Notes: a model not told the origin generated them from the sequence alone. A DNA stretch of 64,000 nt from Stigmatella erecta (GCF_900111745.1 NZ_FOIJ01000016.1:1-64000), one strand, 5' to 3'. Shown: positions 10,484 through 19,772, counted from the first letter of the stretch. Numbers and translations: made by a program.

Positions 10484-10522
10484 CCCAGGCTGCGTCCGCG
10501 GCGGAAAGGAGGTAAGCCTGGG
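10484..10522. repeat. 8-bp inverted repeat in a divergent promoter region
   Basis: CCCAGGCT (10484-10491) and AGCCTGGG (10515-10522) are reverse complements separated by 23 nt that contain a CCGCGG core. The element lies between the dehydrogenase start (reverse strand) and a membrane-protein gene on the forward strand. It may be a regulatory dyad or the stem of a leader RNA. No factor can be named. Confidence 0.35.
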
Positions 10523-10667
10523 GCCATCAATGCCCTACCCCCCTGCCGGGCGCAGGACCGCTGGAGGCCGGGGGCCCGAGGGTGAACAGTCGGGCGGCCG
10601 GAGGTGCTGGAAGGTCAACGTTGCCGGCCCCCATGGATTCCAGGTGCCATGGCGGTGGGGGGGGTTT

Positions 10668-11249
10668 ATGACAGGGGCCGTGACCGCCCCTTCCTCTCAG
10701 GGAATTCCCTCGGACGACGCCCCTGCCTACCGCTCCCGGTCGCTGCGCATCAGCACCGTGGGCTTCCTGCTGCTCGCCGCGCCCTTCCTCGTCTTCGGGG
10801 GAATGATGTTCCTGCTCAAGACGCGCGTGGAGCTGCACTGCGAGCCGGGCGGATGCCAGCTCTTCCACATCAGCTGGGTGACCTCCCAGCGCGTGGAGCT
10901 CTTCCCGCTGGGGGAGCTTCAGGGGGCCCTGGTCGACCGCAACCGCAGCAGCCGGGCGGGCGCGGAGCCCCTCTACCGGCCGGTGCTGGAGACCACCCGG
11001 GGCAAGTTTCCGCTCAGCTACCGCTGGCTGAACGACGAGGCCGAGGCGGCGCGCACGGTGAGCATTGTCCAGCGCTACCTGGCCAACCCCATGGCCACGA
11101 ATGGCCGGACCCTGGTGCTCTTCCACGACCACCGGCGCACCCCGCTGTTCGTGGGCAGCGCCTTCAGCGCGGTGGGGCTCGCGCTGGTGGGGCTCAGCCT
11201 GTGGATGGCGCTCAAGCTGCGGAAGGCGTCCGCCAGTCCCAGAGGATGA
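10668..11249 (+). CDS. Membrane protein of unknown function, two spans
   Basis: ATG 10668 (MTGAVTAPSSQGIPSDDAPA) is chosen because upstream codons are not protein-like. The 193-residue product has one hydrophobic segment at about 28-48 (ISTVGFLLLAAPFLVFGGMM) and another near the C-terminus (FVGSAFSAVGLALVGLSLWM). Between them lies an extracytoplasmic or cytoplasmic loop with TRVELHCEPGGCQLF. No domain is recognised. Its last 38 bp overlap the convergent acetyltransferase gene. Confidence 0.75.
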   Translation: MTGAVTAPSSQGIPSDDAPAYRSRSLRISTVGFLLLAAPFLVFGGMMFLLKTRVELHCEPGGCQLFHISWVTSQRVELFPLGELQGALVDRNRSSRAGAEPLYRPVLETTRGKFPLSYRWLNDEAEAARTVSIVQRYLANPMATNGRTLVLFHDHRRTPLFVGSAFSAVGLALVGLSLWMALKLRKASASPRG

Positions 11250-11787
11250 CGGCCCACTCCTCCAGCGCATCCCGGTAGGTGTGCACCGTCTGGAAGCCCA
11301 CGCGCTCGTGCGCGCGCAGGGAGCGGCGGTTGCGGGTGGCCACCTCCGTGACGAGCAGGTCGAAGCGCGGCCGGTAGAGCTCCCGGTGGTGGTGGTAGAG
11401 CCGGTCGAACAGGCCCTGGCCCCGGTGGGCCTTGCCCACGCAGATCTGCCCCATCACATAGAAGCGCTCCTGCGTGAGCGGCCGGCCCTGGTACTCCAGC
11501 GTCTCGAGGAGCTGGAACATGGGCACCAGCTCCGGACACAGGGCCCGGCACTCCCGGAGCATCGTGAGCGCATACGCCACGGGCGTCTGCCCCTGGCGCA
11601 CGACGATGCTGGGCGCCAGCGCGTGCATCTGCTGGAGCGTGTCCAGGCTGTGCCGCACCGTCACGAACCCCTGGGAGTCCTCCTCCTGCTGAGGGATGTC
11701 ACCCCTCAGGTTCTCCCGTTGCAGCGCCAGGATGTGTTCGAGGTCAGCGGTGTCCCGCGCCATATCCGCCCGGTAAAGCGAGCTCAT
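11212..11787 (-). CDS. GNAT-family N-acetyltransferase
   Basis: The 191-residue product begins MSSLYRADMARDTADLEHIL. It contains the acetyl-CoA-binding motif region as QICVGKAHRGQGLFDRLYHH (motif A: R-G-Q-G) and a C-terminal TRNRRSLRAHERVGF block typical of GNAT enzymes. The substrate is unknown. The start overlaps the stop of the upstream gene by ATGA (11784-11787), so the two are likely co-transcribed and coupled. The 3' end overlaps the convergent membrane-protein gene by 38 bp. Confidence 0.85.
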   Translation of the reverse strand: MSSLYRADMARDTADLEHILALQRENLRGDIPQQEEDSQGFVTVRHSLDTLQQMHALAPSIVVRQGQTPVAYALTMLRECRALCPELVPMFQLLETLEYQGRPLTQERFYVMGQICVGKAHRGQGLFDRLYHHHRELYRPRFDLLVTEVATRNRRSLRAHERVGFQTVHTYRDALEEWAVILWDWRTPSAA

Positions 11788-12752
11788 ATCTTGGAAGAGT
11801 CATCCTCGGAGGAGGACTGTTTCGCCTGCGGCGTCCACCCGATGAAGAGGTTGGTGTCGTCGATGAAATCCGGATCGGGATTTTGCAGGCGCAGCAGCCG
11901 CTGCTTCTCGTACTTCAGCCGGCGCTCCTGCTGCTCGTTCCAATCCTCCATGGAGTAGGTGGGGTAGGCCTGCGTCTTCATCAGGATGTTCTCTTCCACG
12001 AGCACGCCGGTTCCAAACGCCAGCGAGCCGGTGCCCACCGTCTTGCAGGTGTAGCCCATGGCCTTCGAGAAGGTGGAGGGCGTCACCTTCACTTGCGTCG
12101 AGACGCGCTGGACGAACGAGAAGGGCACCTTCTTGGTGACCGCGCACAGGAGCAACCCGCCAAACGCCGCCATCGCGAAGCCCACCCCGTTCCGGAGGAC
12201 CTCGGCCTCCTTGGGGTGCTGATCCACGTTGTTGAACTCGTGCGCCAGGGTCGAGATGAACCGGCCGGGCAGGTCGCTGTCCTTGCTCATCTTGGACATC
12301 GTGTACTTGAACACGCTGTGAAACAGGACCCCTGAGTTGTAATAGAGATAGCCCGTGGGCATCGTGGGGGCGTGGGCCTGGCGGGCCGCGATGAGGTGCG
12401 CCACCCAGATGTCATACCAGTTCAGCTGGGGCGCCATCCCGAGACGTTTCTTGTTCTCGATCATCTGGTTCTGGAGCTTGGGCAGCAACGACCGGAACGA
12501 GAACATCACCGGCGACAGCGCGGGCGCGTAGAGCTGGACGTCATGCTGGGCATTCGCCTGGGCCGACGGGATGCTCGGCTTCAACTTCATGTATTCGTCG
12601 TGCGCCCGGTCCTCGAGCCGCGGCGCATCGAACGAGCGCCGCTGCTGCTGGGCCACCTTCTGGGGCAGCTCGGTGACGCGGTTGATGAAGTACTTGAAAC
12701 ACTCGAAGGCCCCCTGGGGAGGACCTCCACCGTTGTCGTTCGGGTCGCGCAT
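11784..12752 (-). CDS. Unknown 322-residue protein with an AHEFNN motif
   Basis: The product begins MRDPNDNGGGPPQGAFECFK. It carries STLAHEFNNVDQHP at about residues 175-188, which resembles the zinc-binding helix of M48-type peptidases (HExxH) but has Asn in place of the second His. A hydrophobic segment follows (VGFAMAAFGGLLLCAV). The end is charged and ends SSSEDDSSKI. It could be an inactive peptidase-like protein or unrelated. It is coupled to the downstream GNAT gene by an ATGA overlap. Confidence 0.7.
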   Translation of the reverse strand: MRDPNDNGGGPPQGAFECFKYFINRVTELPQKVAQQQRRSFDAPRLEDRAHDEYMKLKPSIPSAQANAQHDVQLYAPALSPVMFSFRSLLPKLQNQMIENKKRLGMAPQLNWYDIWVAHLIAARQAHAPTMPTGYLYYNSGVLFHSVFKYTMSKMSKDSDLPGRFISTLAHEFNNVDQHPKEAEVLRNGVGFAMAAFGGLLLCAVTKKVPFSFVQRVSTQVKVTPSTFSKAMGYTCKTVGTGSLAFGTGVLVEENILMKTQAYPTYSMEDWNEQQERRLKYEKQRLLRLQNPDPDFIDDTNLFIGWTPQAKQSSSEDDSSKI

Positions 12753-12949
12753 GTCCGGGAAGCTCTCCAGCCGGGAAGATGCCGGACTCTACCGTCTGCC
12801 CCCCACCCAGGGGGAGCCCCCCACTGGTCAGGCCCTCCGGAAGAACCCGGTGGGTGTTTCAGCCTCCCGCCTGAATGTGACGTACCCGATGGTGGCCGGA
12901 GTGCCGCGTTGACGGCCGCCCCGGAGGAAGGCTCCTGTGGCGTGAGCCC

Positions 12950-13438
12950 ATGCGCCCCCTGCCCGCCCCGACGACGTCCCCCGCTGATTCCGCCGCGCTC
13001 GACCAGGTCCGCCGTCTGGCCCGGCAGCTGGACACCTCCCTGCGGCTGCCCGGAGGGGTGCGCATCGGGTGGGACGCCGTGCTGGGCCTGATTCCCGCCG
13101 TGGGCGACTGGGCCGGCGCCCTGCTCTCCAGCTACATCATCCTGCAGGCGGTGCGCCTGGGGGCCTCCCGCGAGGTGCTGCTGCGCATGGTGGGCAACGT
13201 GGCGGTGGAGGCGCTCGTGGGCGTGGTGCCCTTCGTGGGAGATCTCTTCGATGTGGCCTGGCGGGCCAACGTGCGCAACGTGACCCTGCTCGAAAAACAC
13301 CTGGCCGCCCCCACCGCCACCCGCCGGGCCAGCCAGGCCTGGGTGTTCCTCGCCGTGCTGCTCCTGGTGGCGCTGCTGGCCCTGGCCGCGACGCTCACCG
13401 TGCTGGTCTGGCGCGCCCTGGGCCTTCACCTCTTCTGA
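12950..13438 (+). CDS. DUF4112 membrane protein
   Basis: The 162-residue product has QLDTSLRLPGGVRIGWDAVL, LIPAVGDWAGALLSSYIILQ, then VPFVGDLFDVAWRANVRN and a C-terminal membrane span (AWVFLAVLLLVALLALAATL). The paired G-D motifs (PAVGD, PFVGD) and length match the DUF4112 family, whose function is unknown. It precedes an ABC importer by 30 bp on the same strand and may share its transcript. Confidence 0.88.
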   Translation: MRPLPAPTTSPADSAALDQVRRLARQLDTSLRLPGGVRIGWDAVLGLIPAVGDWAGALLSSYIILQAVRLGASREVLLRMVGNVAVEALVGVVPFVGDLFDVAWRANVRNVTLLEKHLAAPTATRRASQAWVFLAVLLLVALLALAATLTVLVWRALGLHLF

Positions 13439-13467
13439 GCCAGCCCCTCTCCCGGGAGGTCCTTCTC

Positions 13468-14553
13468 TTGAAAAGATTGCTGACCGTCCTGGCGGTGGCC
13501 CTGTGTCTGACAGGTGCCGCGGCCGAAAGCGCCGAGGTCCCCCTGCCCGAAGGTTACCCGCCCGCCTACGCGCGCATCATCGAGGCGGCGCGCCAGGAGG
13601 GCACGCTGAGCATCTACTCGGCCACCGACGCGAGCGAGGCCGCGCCGCTCATCCGCGAGTTCGAGGCCACCTACCCCGGCGTCCGCGTCGAGTACGCGGA
13701 TCAGAACTCCACGGAGATTTACAGCCGCTTCATCGCGGAGGTGGCGGCCGGGCAGGGCACCGCGGACCTCGTGTGGAGCTCGGCGATGGACCTTCAGGTC
13801 AAGCTCATCCACGACGGCTACGCGCAGGCGTATGCCTCGCCGGAGACGCCGAACCTGCCCGGCTGGGCGGTGTGGAAGAACGAGGGCTATGGCACCACCG
13901 CCGAGCCGCTCGTCATCGCCTACAACAAGCGGCTGATGCCCGCCGGGGACGTGCCGCGCACGCGCGCGGACCTGGAGCGGCTGCTGCGCGCGAAGAAGGA
14001 CTTCTACCAGGGCAAGGTCGCCAGCTACGACCCGGAGCGCAGCGGCGTGGGCTTCCTGTTCATCTCCCAGGACGTGCAGCTCAGCCAGGACACCTGGCGC
14101 CTGGTGGAGGCCATGGCCGGCACCGGGCCCCGGCTCTACACCTCCACCGGCGCGATGATGGAGCGGCTCGTCTCCGGCGAGCACCTGCTCGTCTACAACA
14201 TGATCGGCTCCTATGCGCTGCGGCGGCAGAAGCAGGATCCCTCGGTGGGCATCGTCTTCCCGGCCGACTTCACGCTGACGCTCTCGCGCATCGCCTTCAT
14301 TCCCACCGAGGCGCGCCACCCCAACGCCGCGAAGCTGTTCCTGGACTTCCTGCTGTCCAAGCGAGGCCAGCGCCTGCTGGCCGGGCGCGACATGGCCCCC
14401 GTGAGGACCGATGTGGACACCACCGGCGTGCCCATGCCACCCGCCGGGCAGGTGCGGGCCATCCGCCTGGGCCCACAGCTCCTCACCCACCTCGACCCCC
14501 TCACCCGCCTGCGCTTCCTCAAGCAGTGGAAGCGCATCGTGCGCGGCCGTTGA
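13468..14553 (+). CDS. ABC transporter substrate-binding protein, iron (AfuA/FbpA) type
   Basis: The start is TTG 13468, behind CGGGAGG. It gives a clear signal peptide (MKRLLTVLAVALCLTGAAA) and a 361-residue product. The mature protein begins near ESAEVPLPEGYPPAYARIIE and continues with EGTLSIYSATDASEAAPLIR and FEATYPGVRVEYAD, typical of extracellular solute-binding family 1 proteins for Fe(III). Further matches are ADLVWSSAMDLQ, YNMIGSYALRRQK and AFIPTEARHPNAAKLFLDFL. The permease and ATPase genes follow directly. Iron is the likely but unproven substrate; phosphonates or other anions are alternatives in this clan. Confidence 0.88.
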   Translation: MKRLLTVLAVALCLTGAAAESAEVPLPEGYPPAYARIIEAARQEGTLSIYSATDASEAAPLIREFEATYPGVRVEYADQNSTEIYSRFIAEVAAGQGTADLVWSSAMDLQVKLIHDGYAQAYASPETPNLPGWAVWKNEGYGTTAEPLVIAYNKRLMPAGDVPRTRADLERLLRAKKDFYQGKVASYDPERSGVGFLFISQDVQLSQDTWRLVEAMAGTGPRLYTSTGAMMERLVSGEHLLVYNMIGSYALRRQKQDPSVGIVFPADFTLTLSRIAFIPTEARHPNAAKLFLDFLLSKRGQRLLAGRDMAPVRTDVDTTGVPMPPAGQVRAIRLGPQLLTHLDPLTRLRFLKQWKRIVRGR

Positions 14554-14572
14554 GCCTCCAGGACTTTTCCTC

Positions 14573-16243
14573 ATGAACCGCTCGGCGCGCATCGCGGTTG
14601 TCCTGGCCTCTGCTCTCGCCATCCTCGCCCCGCTGCTGCTGGTGGTCTGGCAGAGCTTCCTGGATGGCCCCTTCTTCGCCCGCAACGTGCACCCCTCGCT
14701 GGGGGCCTACCAGTTCGTCTTCGAGGATCCGGACTTCTACCGCGCGCTGGGCAACTCGGTGCTGGTAGCCGGGGGCATGACGCTCATCGCCGTGCCGGTG
14801 GGGGCGCTGCTCGCCTTCCTGCTGGTGCGCACCGACCTGCCCGGCCGGCGGTGGATGGAGCCGCTCCTCCTCACGCCGATGTTCATCTCCTCCATCGTGC
14901 TGGCGTTCGGCTTCGTGGTGGCCTTCGGGCCGGTGGGCCTCGTCAGCCTGTGGGTGAAGGGCTGGGCGGGCTCGCTGCCGTGGGATTTGTACTCCCGGCC
15001 GTCGCTCATCCTCCTGGCGGGCCTCACGCACGCGCCCCACGTGTTCCTCTACGCCGCCACGGCGCTGCGCAGCCTGGGCTCGGACGTGGAGGAGGCGGCG
15101 CGCTCCATGGGCGCGGGGCCGCTCCGGGTGGCGGCCACCATCAGCCTGCCCATGATTCGCCCCGCGCTCTTGTACGCGGGCGTGCTGGTCTTCTTCCTGG
15201 GCTTCGAGCTGTTCGGCCTGCCGCTGGTGCTGGCAGACCCCCAGGGGGAGCTGGTGCTGGCCACCTACCTCTACAAGCTGACCAACGTGCTGGGCATCCC
15301 CTCCTACCAGCTCATGGCGGTGGTGGTGATGGTCATCGTCTTCATCGCGGTGCCGCTCGTGTGGCTGCAGAACCGGCTGCTCCAGGGCGCTAACCGCTAC
15401 GTGTCCATCCAGGGCAAGGCCCAGAGCGCGCGGCCCATCGCGCTGGGCGTGTGGCGCTGGCCCGCCGCGGCGCTCATCGCGCTGTGGCTCTTCACGGTGG
15501 TGGTGGCACCCGTGTGCGGGCTGGTGCTGCGCGCCTTCGTGTCGAGCTGGGGCGAGGGCGTGGACCTGGCCGGCGCGCTGACGCTGTCCCACTTCCGCGA
15601 GCTGGCCCACTACCCCAACCTGATGCGCGGCATCACCAACACCCTGGTGCTGGCCGCGGTGGGCGGGGCCGCGTCGGTGGCCGTCTACACCGGTATCAAC
15701 CTCGCGATGCACCGCTGGCGCTCGGCCTGGGCGCGGGCCATCGACTACCTCGTGCTGCTGCCGCGGGCCATGCCGGGCATCGTCGCGGGCCTGGCCATCT
15801 TCTGGGTGTTCCTCTTCTTCCCCCCGCTGCAGCCGTTCCGGCAGACGCTGCTGGCCATGTGGGTGGCCTACACGCTGGTGTGGATGGCTTATGGCATGCG
15901 CCTGGTGTCGAGCAGCCTGCTGCAGATCGCCCCGGACCTGGAGGAGGCCGGCCGGGTGGTGGGAGCTTCCCCGGGCCGCGTCACCCGGGATGTCACGCTG
16001 CCGCTCATCCGCGCGGGGCTCGTGGGCAGTTGGATGCTCGTCTTCGTCACCTTCGCACGCGAGTACTCCACGGGCGTGTACCTGCTGGGGCCGGGCACGG
16101 AGGTGATTGGCTCGCTGCTCGTGTCACTCTGGGCCACCGGCGCCGTGGACACCGTCGTGGCCCTGTCGGCCGTCAACATCGCGATGGTCGGCGCGGGCCT
16201 CGTGTTGCTCACCCTGTTCAGAAGGAAGGCCCACCCTGGCTAA
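14573..16243 (+). CDS. ABC transporter permease, fused two-domain (FbpB/ThiP-like)
   Basis: ATG 14573 starts MNRSARIAVVLASALAILAP. The 556 residues hold about 12 membrane segments in two homologous halves. Each half has a permease-ATPase contact loop: EEAARSMGAGPLRVAATISL in the first and EEAGRVVGASPGRVTRDVTL in the second (EAA motif). Such fused permeases serve iron and thiamine importers. It follows the binding-protein gene by 19 bp and overlaps the ATPase gene start, giving a standard three-gene operon. Confidence 0.92.
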   Translation: MNRSARIAVVLASALAILAPLLLVVWQSFLDGPFFARNVHPSLGAYQFVFEDPDFYRALGNSVLVAGGMTLIAVPVGALLAFLLVRTDLPGRRWMEPLLLTPMFISSIVLAFGFVVAFGPVGLVSLWVKGWAGSLPWDLYSRPSLILLAGLTHAPHVFLYAATALRSLGSDVEEAARSMGAGPLRVAATISLPMIRPALLYAGVLVFFLGFELFGLPLVLADPQGELVLATYLYKLTNVLGIPSYQLMAVVVMVIVFIAVPLVWLQNRLLQGANRYVSIQGKAQSARPIALGVWRWPAAALIALWLFTVVVAPVCGLVLRAFVSSWGEGVDLAGALTLSHFRELAHYPNLMRGITNTLVLAAVGGAASVAVYTGINLAMHRWRSAWARAIDYLVLLPRAMPGIVAGLAIFWVFLFFPPLQPFRQTLLAMWVAYTLVWMAYGMRLVSSSLLQIAPDLEEAGRVVGASPGRVTRDVTLPLIRAGLVGSWMLVFVTFAREYSTGVYLLGPGTEVIGSLLVSLWATGAVDTVVALSAVNIAMVGAGLVLLTLFRRKAHPG

Positions 16244-17291
16244 CTTGCTCGTCGAGGACATCCACGTCCGGCTCGGCGCCCATGACATCCTGAAGGGCAT
16301 CCGCGCGGAGTTCCGCGACGGCGACGTGGTGGCGCTGCTGGGCCGCTCTGGCTGCGGCAAGTCGACGCTGCTGCGCTCCATCGCCGGCCTGGAGACGCCC
16401 GGGCGGGGCCGCATCCACATCGGCGGCCGGACGGTGTTCGACGCGGCGGCGAAGGTGAACCTGCCACCCGAGCAGCGCGACCTGGGGCTCGTCTTCCAGT
16501 CCTATGCGCTGTGGCCCCACAAGACGGTGTTCGACAACATCGCCTACGGCCTGCGGCTGCGAAAGCAACCCAAGGAGGCCGTGGACCGGGCGGTGCAGGA
16601 GGTGATGGCGGGCGTGGGCCTGGAGGGCTATGGCGAGCGCCTACCCAGCCAACTGTCCGGAGGCCAGCAGCAGCGCGTGGCCCTGGCGCGGGCGCTCGCC
16701 TACAGGCCCCCCATCGTTCTGCTGGATGAGCCCCTGTCCAACCTGGACGCCAAGCTGCGCGAGGAAGCCCGCATCTGGATCCGCGGCCTCATCAAGCGGC
16801 TGGGGCTCACCGCCCTCTTCGTCACCCATGACCAGGTGGAGGCCATGGCCATCGCCGACCGCATCATGCTGATGGACGGAGGGCGCATGGTGCAGGACGG
16901 CACGCCGGAGCAGCTCTACACGGAACCCCAGAGCCTCTTCGCGGCGAACTTCATGGGCGTGAACAACACCCTGCCGGGCCGCGTGGTGGAGCGCCGCGGC
17001 GGCGAGGCCCGGCTGGAGGTGGGCGGGCTGTCGCTGTGGGGCCAGCAGCGCGGCGGTACGGGCACCGAGGGAGCCGCCACGGGCGTCATCCGCGTGGAGG
17101 AGCTGGAGCTGGCCTCCGGCCCTGGCGAGAACCGGCTGCCCGCGCAACTGGACAGCTCCATCTACGTGGGAGGCCGCTGGGAGCACCAATTCCAGCTCGC
17201 GGGCCACGCGCTCCGGGCCACCACGCGGGGAGCCCTCGCGCCTGGAGCCTATACGCTCGCGTTTCCCAGGGAGCGCCTGTGGATCTTCTGA
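16236..17291 (+). CDS. ABC transporter ATP-binding protein (FbpC/PotA-like)
   Basis: The start is unusual: the best-spaced codon behind GAAGGAAGG is CTG 16236, giving (M)ANLLVEDIHVRLGAHD; TTG 16245 is the alternative. Either start overlaps or lies next to the permease stop (TAA 16241-16243). The protein has Walker A (GRSGCGKST), the Q-loop at FQSYALWPHKTVFDNIAYGL, the signature LSGGQQQRVALARAL, Walker B (VLLDEPLSNLD) and the H-loop (TALFVTHDQVEAM). A C-terminal TOBE-like region follows, as in Fe(III) and polyamine importers. It energises the permease encoded upstream. Confidence 0.92.
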   Translation: MANLLVEDIHVRLGAHDILKGIRAEFRDGDVVALLGRSGCGKSTLLRSIAGLETPGRGRIHIGGRTVFDAAAKVNLPPEQRDLGLVFQSYALWPHKTVFDNIAYGLRLRKQPKEAVDRAVQEVMAGVGLEGYGERLPSQLSGGQQQRVALARALAYRPPIVLLDEPLSNLDAKLREEARIWIRGLIKRLGLTALFVTHDQVEAMAIADRIMLMDGGRMVQDGTPEQLYTEPQSLFAANFMGVNNTLPGRVVERRGGEARLEVGGLSLWGQQRGGTGTEGAATGVIRVEELELASGPGENRLPAQLDSSIYVGGRWEHQFQLAGHALRATTRGALAPGAYTLAFPRERLWIF

Positions 17292-17316
17292 GCCGCCGCT
17301 GAGAATCCATTGGTCT

Positions 17317-17466
17317 CTCAACAATTGAGCGAGCAGCGTCTCTTCACCTGTCCGGGTGAGCAGTACCCGAAAGACTGATGGGGCTGCCGAGCCCAACTGA
17401 AGCGCCCCTCGAAAAAACCGGGCCCCTTCGTCCCCGTTGGTTAGTCTGCCGCGCCCAAACGGCAGA
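17317..17466 (+). other. Hairpin-rich leader upstream of the GH3 gene
   Basis: The 255-bp gap before the GH3 gene holds four short perfect stems: CTCAA/TTGAG (17317-17329), CGGGT/ACCCG (17353-17369), GGGCT/AGCCC with a GCCG loop (17381-17394), and TCTGCCG/CGGCAGA (17445-17466). The first could be the tail of the ABC operon; the others lie closer to the GH3 start. The density of stems suggests a structured leader or small RNA. I compared it mentally with common riboswitch consensus cores (TPP, cobalamin, GEMM, ZTP, fluoride) and found no match. Confidence 0.4.
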
Positions 17467-17546
17467 TCGAGGATGAACGCATGGAGTTGCGGACCAGTCA
17501 GCAGGGGCAGCACGGAATCCCGCTCGCACGAGAGGGAGGAGGAACC

Positions 17547-19772
17547 ATGCACCCGGCTCCCTCCAATTCTCAGCTCGCCGGAGCAGACCTCCTCCGCCGC
17601 GTTGAAGCGCTGCTGGAGCAGATGACGCTCGAGGAGAAGGCGGGCCAGCTCGCGCAGTACTCCGTGGGGACCCCTACCGGGCCTGGCACCGGCCGCAACG
17701 ACTACGAGACGCTCGTGCTCACGGGTGCCGCCGGTTCGCTGCTCAACGTGGTGGGCGCCCAGGAGACCAATCGCTACCAGCGCATCGCGGTCGAGCAGAG
17801 CCGTCTCAAGATTCCCCTGCTGTTTGGCTTCGACGTCATTCACGGCTACCGCACCATTCTGCCCATCCCCCTGGGCATGGCGGCGAGCTTCAACCCCGCC
17901 CTGGTGGAGCAGGCCGTTCGCCTGTCCGCGGTGGAGGCCGCCGCCGAGGGGATCCGCTGGGCCTTCTCGCCCATGGTCGACATCGCGCGGGACGCACGGT
18001 GGGGCCGCGTCGCCGAGAGCTCGGGAGAGGATCCCCACCTGGGAGCCGCTCTGGCGCGCGCGTATGTCCGGGGGTACCAGGGCACTTCGCTCTCCGAGCC
18101 CACCTCGGTGGCTGCCAGCGTGAAGCACTTCGCCGGTTATGGCGCGGCGGAAGGTGGCCGGGACTACAACACCGTCGACATGTCCGACGTGAGCCTGCGG
18201 CAGATTTATCTGCCTCCCTTCCAGGCAGCCGTCGAAGAGGGGGTGGCGACCCTGATGAGCGCCTTCCATGCGCACAACGGGGTGCCCGCCACGGCCAATG
18301 GCTATCTCATGACCCGCATCCTGCGGGAGGAGTGGGGCTTCAACGGCTTCGTGGTCAGTGACTGGGGGGCGGTGGGCGAGCTGCTGAAGCATGGCGTCGC
18401 CCTCGACGGCGCCACCGCCGCGCGCAAGGCCCTGAGCGCGGGCGTCGAGATGGACATGGAGGCGCACCTCTACGGGCCCGAGATTCCCCGGCTCGTACGC
18501 GAGGGGAAGCTCAGCGAGGCGGTGGTGAATGAGGCCGTGCGCCGCGTGCTGCGCGTCAAGTTCGCGCTCGGCCTGTTCGAGAACCCGTTTGTGGACGAGA
18601 AGGCCGCGGCCTATGTGGCCACCCCGCAGAAGCGCGAGCTTGCCCGGCGCATGGCGGAGGAGTCCTTCGTCCTGCTCAAGAACGAGGGCAGTGTGCTGCC
18701 CCTACCCCCCTCGGGCCGGAAGATCGCCCTGGTGGGCCCCTTGGCGGATGCGGCATCCGGCATGCTGGGCATCTGGAGCGCCAAGGGAGAACCCCAGGAC
18801 GTGGTGACCCTGCGTGCCGCGCTGGAGCGCCTGCTGAAGGACAAGGGGACCCTGCGCTATGCCCAGGGGACCGGCGTCCTGTCGAACGACACCGCGGGCT
18901 TCCAGGAAGCGTTGGCGGCAGCGGCGGCCTCGGACGTGGTGATCGCCGCGATGGGCGAGGACGAAAACATGAGCGGCGAGGCCGGTTGCCGGACGCGGCT
19001 CGAACTGCCTGGCAACCAGCGCCAGTTGCTTGAAGCGCTGGCCTCCACAGGCAAGCCGGTGGTCCTGATTGTCTTCAGTGGCCGTCCGATGGCCCTCACG
19101 GAGGTGCAAGGCTTTGCATCGGCCATCGTGCAGGCATGGCAGCCCGGCATCGAGGCAGGCCCCGCACTGACGAACCTGCTGTGGGGCCAGGTGAACTTCA
19201 GCGGCCGGCTCCCGGTGACTTTCCCCCGGAGCAGCGGACAGGTCCCACTCTATTACAATCATTTCAACACTGGCCGCCCGCCGGGAACGACAGACCTGAC
19301 GCGCCCACCCTCGAACCCAGCGGAGAAGTATGTCTCGCGCTACATCGACGAGTGCAACATCCCGCTCTACCCCTTCGGCCACGGCCTCTCGTACACCACG
19401 TTCAGCTTCTCCGAACCCACGCTGAGCGCCTCGGCCCTCAAGGCCCACGAGGTCCAGAAGCAGGGCAAAAACGTGCTGCGCGTGAAGACCCAGGTGCGCA
19501 ACACGGGCAAGGTCCAGGGCACGGTGGTGGCGCAGCTCTACCTGCGCATCCACGGCGCGAGCACCGCGCAACCCGTGCGCCAGCTCGCGGGCTTCCAGCG
19601 CATCGCACTGGCCCCAGGCGAGTCACGGGACGTGGAGTTCCCCCTGGGCTTCCAGGAGCTGTCCTTCATCGACACGTGCTCGGTGCGCGGCGTGGAGCCC
19701 CACACGCGCTATGACGTCTGGGTGGGTGACAGCTCGGAAGCCACTCAGCACGCCTCCTTCACGATGGAGTAA
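17547..19772 (+). CDS. Glycoside hydrolase family 3 beta-glucosidase (BglX-like)
   Basis: ATG 17547 follows AGGGAGGAGGA with good spacing and gives MHPAPSNSQLAGADLLRRVE, 741 residues, without an obvious signal peptide. The N-terminal barrel has LLEQMTLEEKAGQLAQYS, FGFDVIHGYRTILPIPLGMA, ASVKHFAGYGAAEGGRDYN and the nucleophile Asp in GFVVSDWGAV. The second domain has GEDENMSGEAGCR and LPGNQRQLLEAL, expected to supply the acid/base Glu. A fibronectin-III-like C-terminal domain (PFGHGLSYTTFSFSEPTLSA) completes the family layout. It probably removes terminal glucose from beta-glucosides. Confidence 0.93.
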   Translation: MHPAPSNSQLAGADLLRRVEALLEQMTLEEKAGQLAQYSVGTPTGPGTGRNDYETLVLTGAAGSLLNVVGAQETNRYQRIAVEQSRLKIPLLFGFDVIHGYRTILPIPLGMAASFNPALVEQAVRLSAVEAAAEGIRWAFSPMVDIARDARWGRVAESSGEDPHLGAALARAYVRGYQGTSLSEPTSVAASVKHFAGYGAAEGGRDYNTVDMSDVSLRQIYLPPFQAAVEEGVATLMSAFHAHNGVPATANGYLMTRILREEWGFNGFVVSDWGAVGELLKHGVALDGATAARKALSAGVEMDMEAHLYGPEIPRLVREGKLSEAVVNEAVRRVLRVKFALGLFENPFVDEKAAAYVATPQKRELARRMAEESFVLLKNEGSVLPLPPSGRKIALVGPLADAASGMLGIWSAKGEPQDVVTLRAALERLLKDKGTLRYAQGTGVLSNDTAGFQEALAAAAASDVVIAAMGEDENMSGEAGCRTRLELPGNQRQLLEALASTGKPVVLIVFSGRPMALTEVQGFASAIVQAWQPGIEAGPALTNLLWGQVNFSGRLPVTFPRSSGQVPLYYNHFNTGRPPGTTDLTRPPSNPAEKYVSRYIDECNIPLYPFGHGLSYTTFSFSEPTLSASALKAHEVQKQGKNVLRVKTQVRNTGKVQGTVVAQLYLRIHGASTAQPVRQLAGFQRIALAPGESRDVEFPLGFQELSFIDTCSVRGVEPHTRYDVWVGDSSEATQHASFTME

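Noticed and set aside
17292-17546. Known riboswitch upstream of the GH3 gene
   Set aside because: Conserved cores of TPP, cobalamin, GEMM, ZTP and fluoride riboswitches were not found, so it is listed only as structured.
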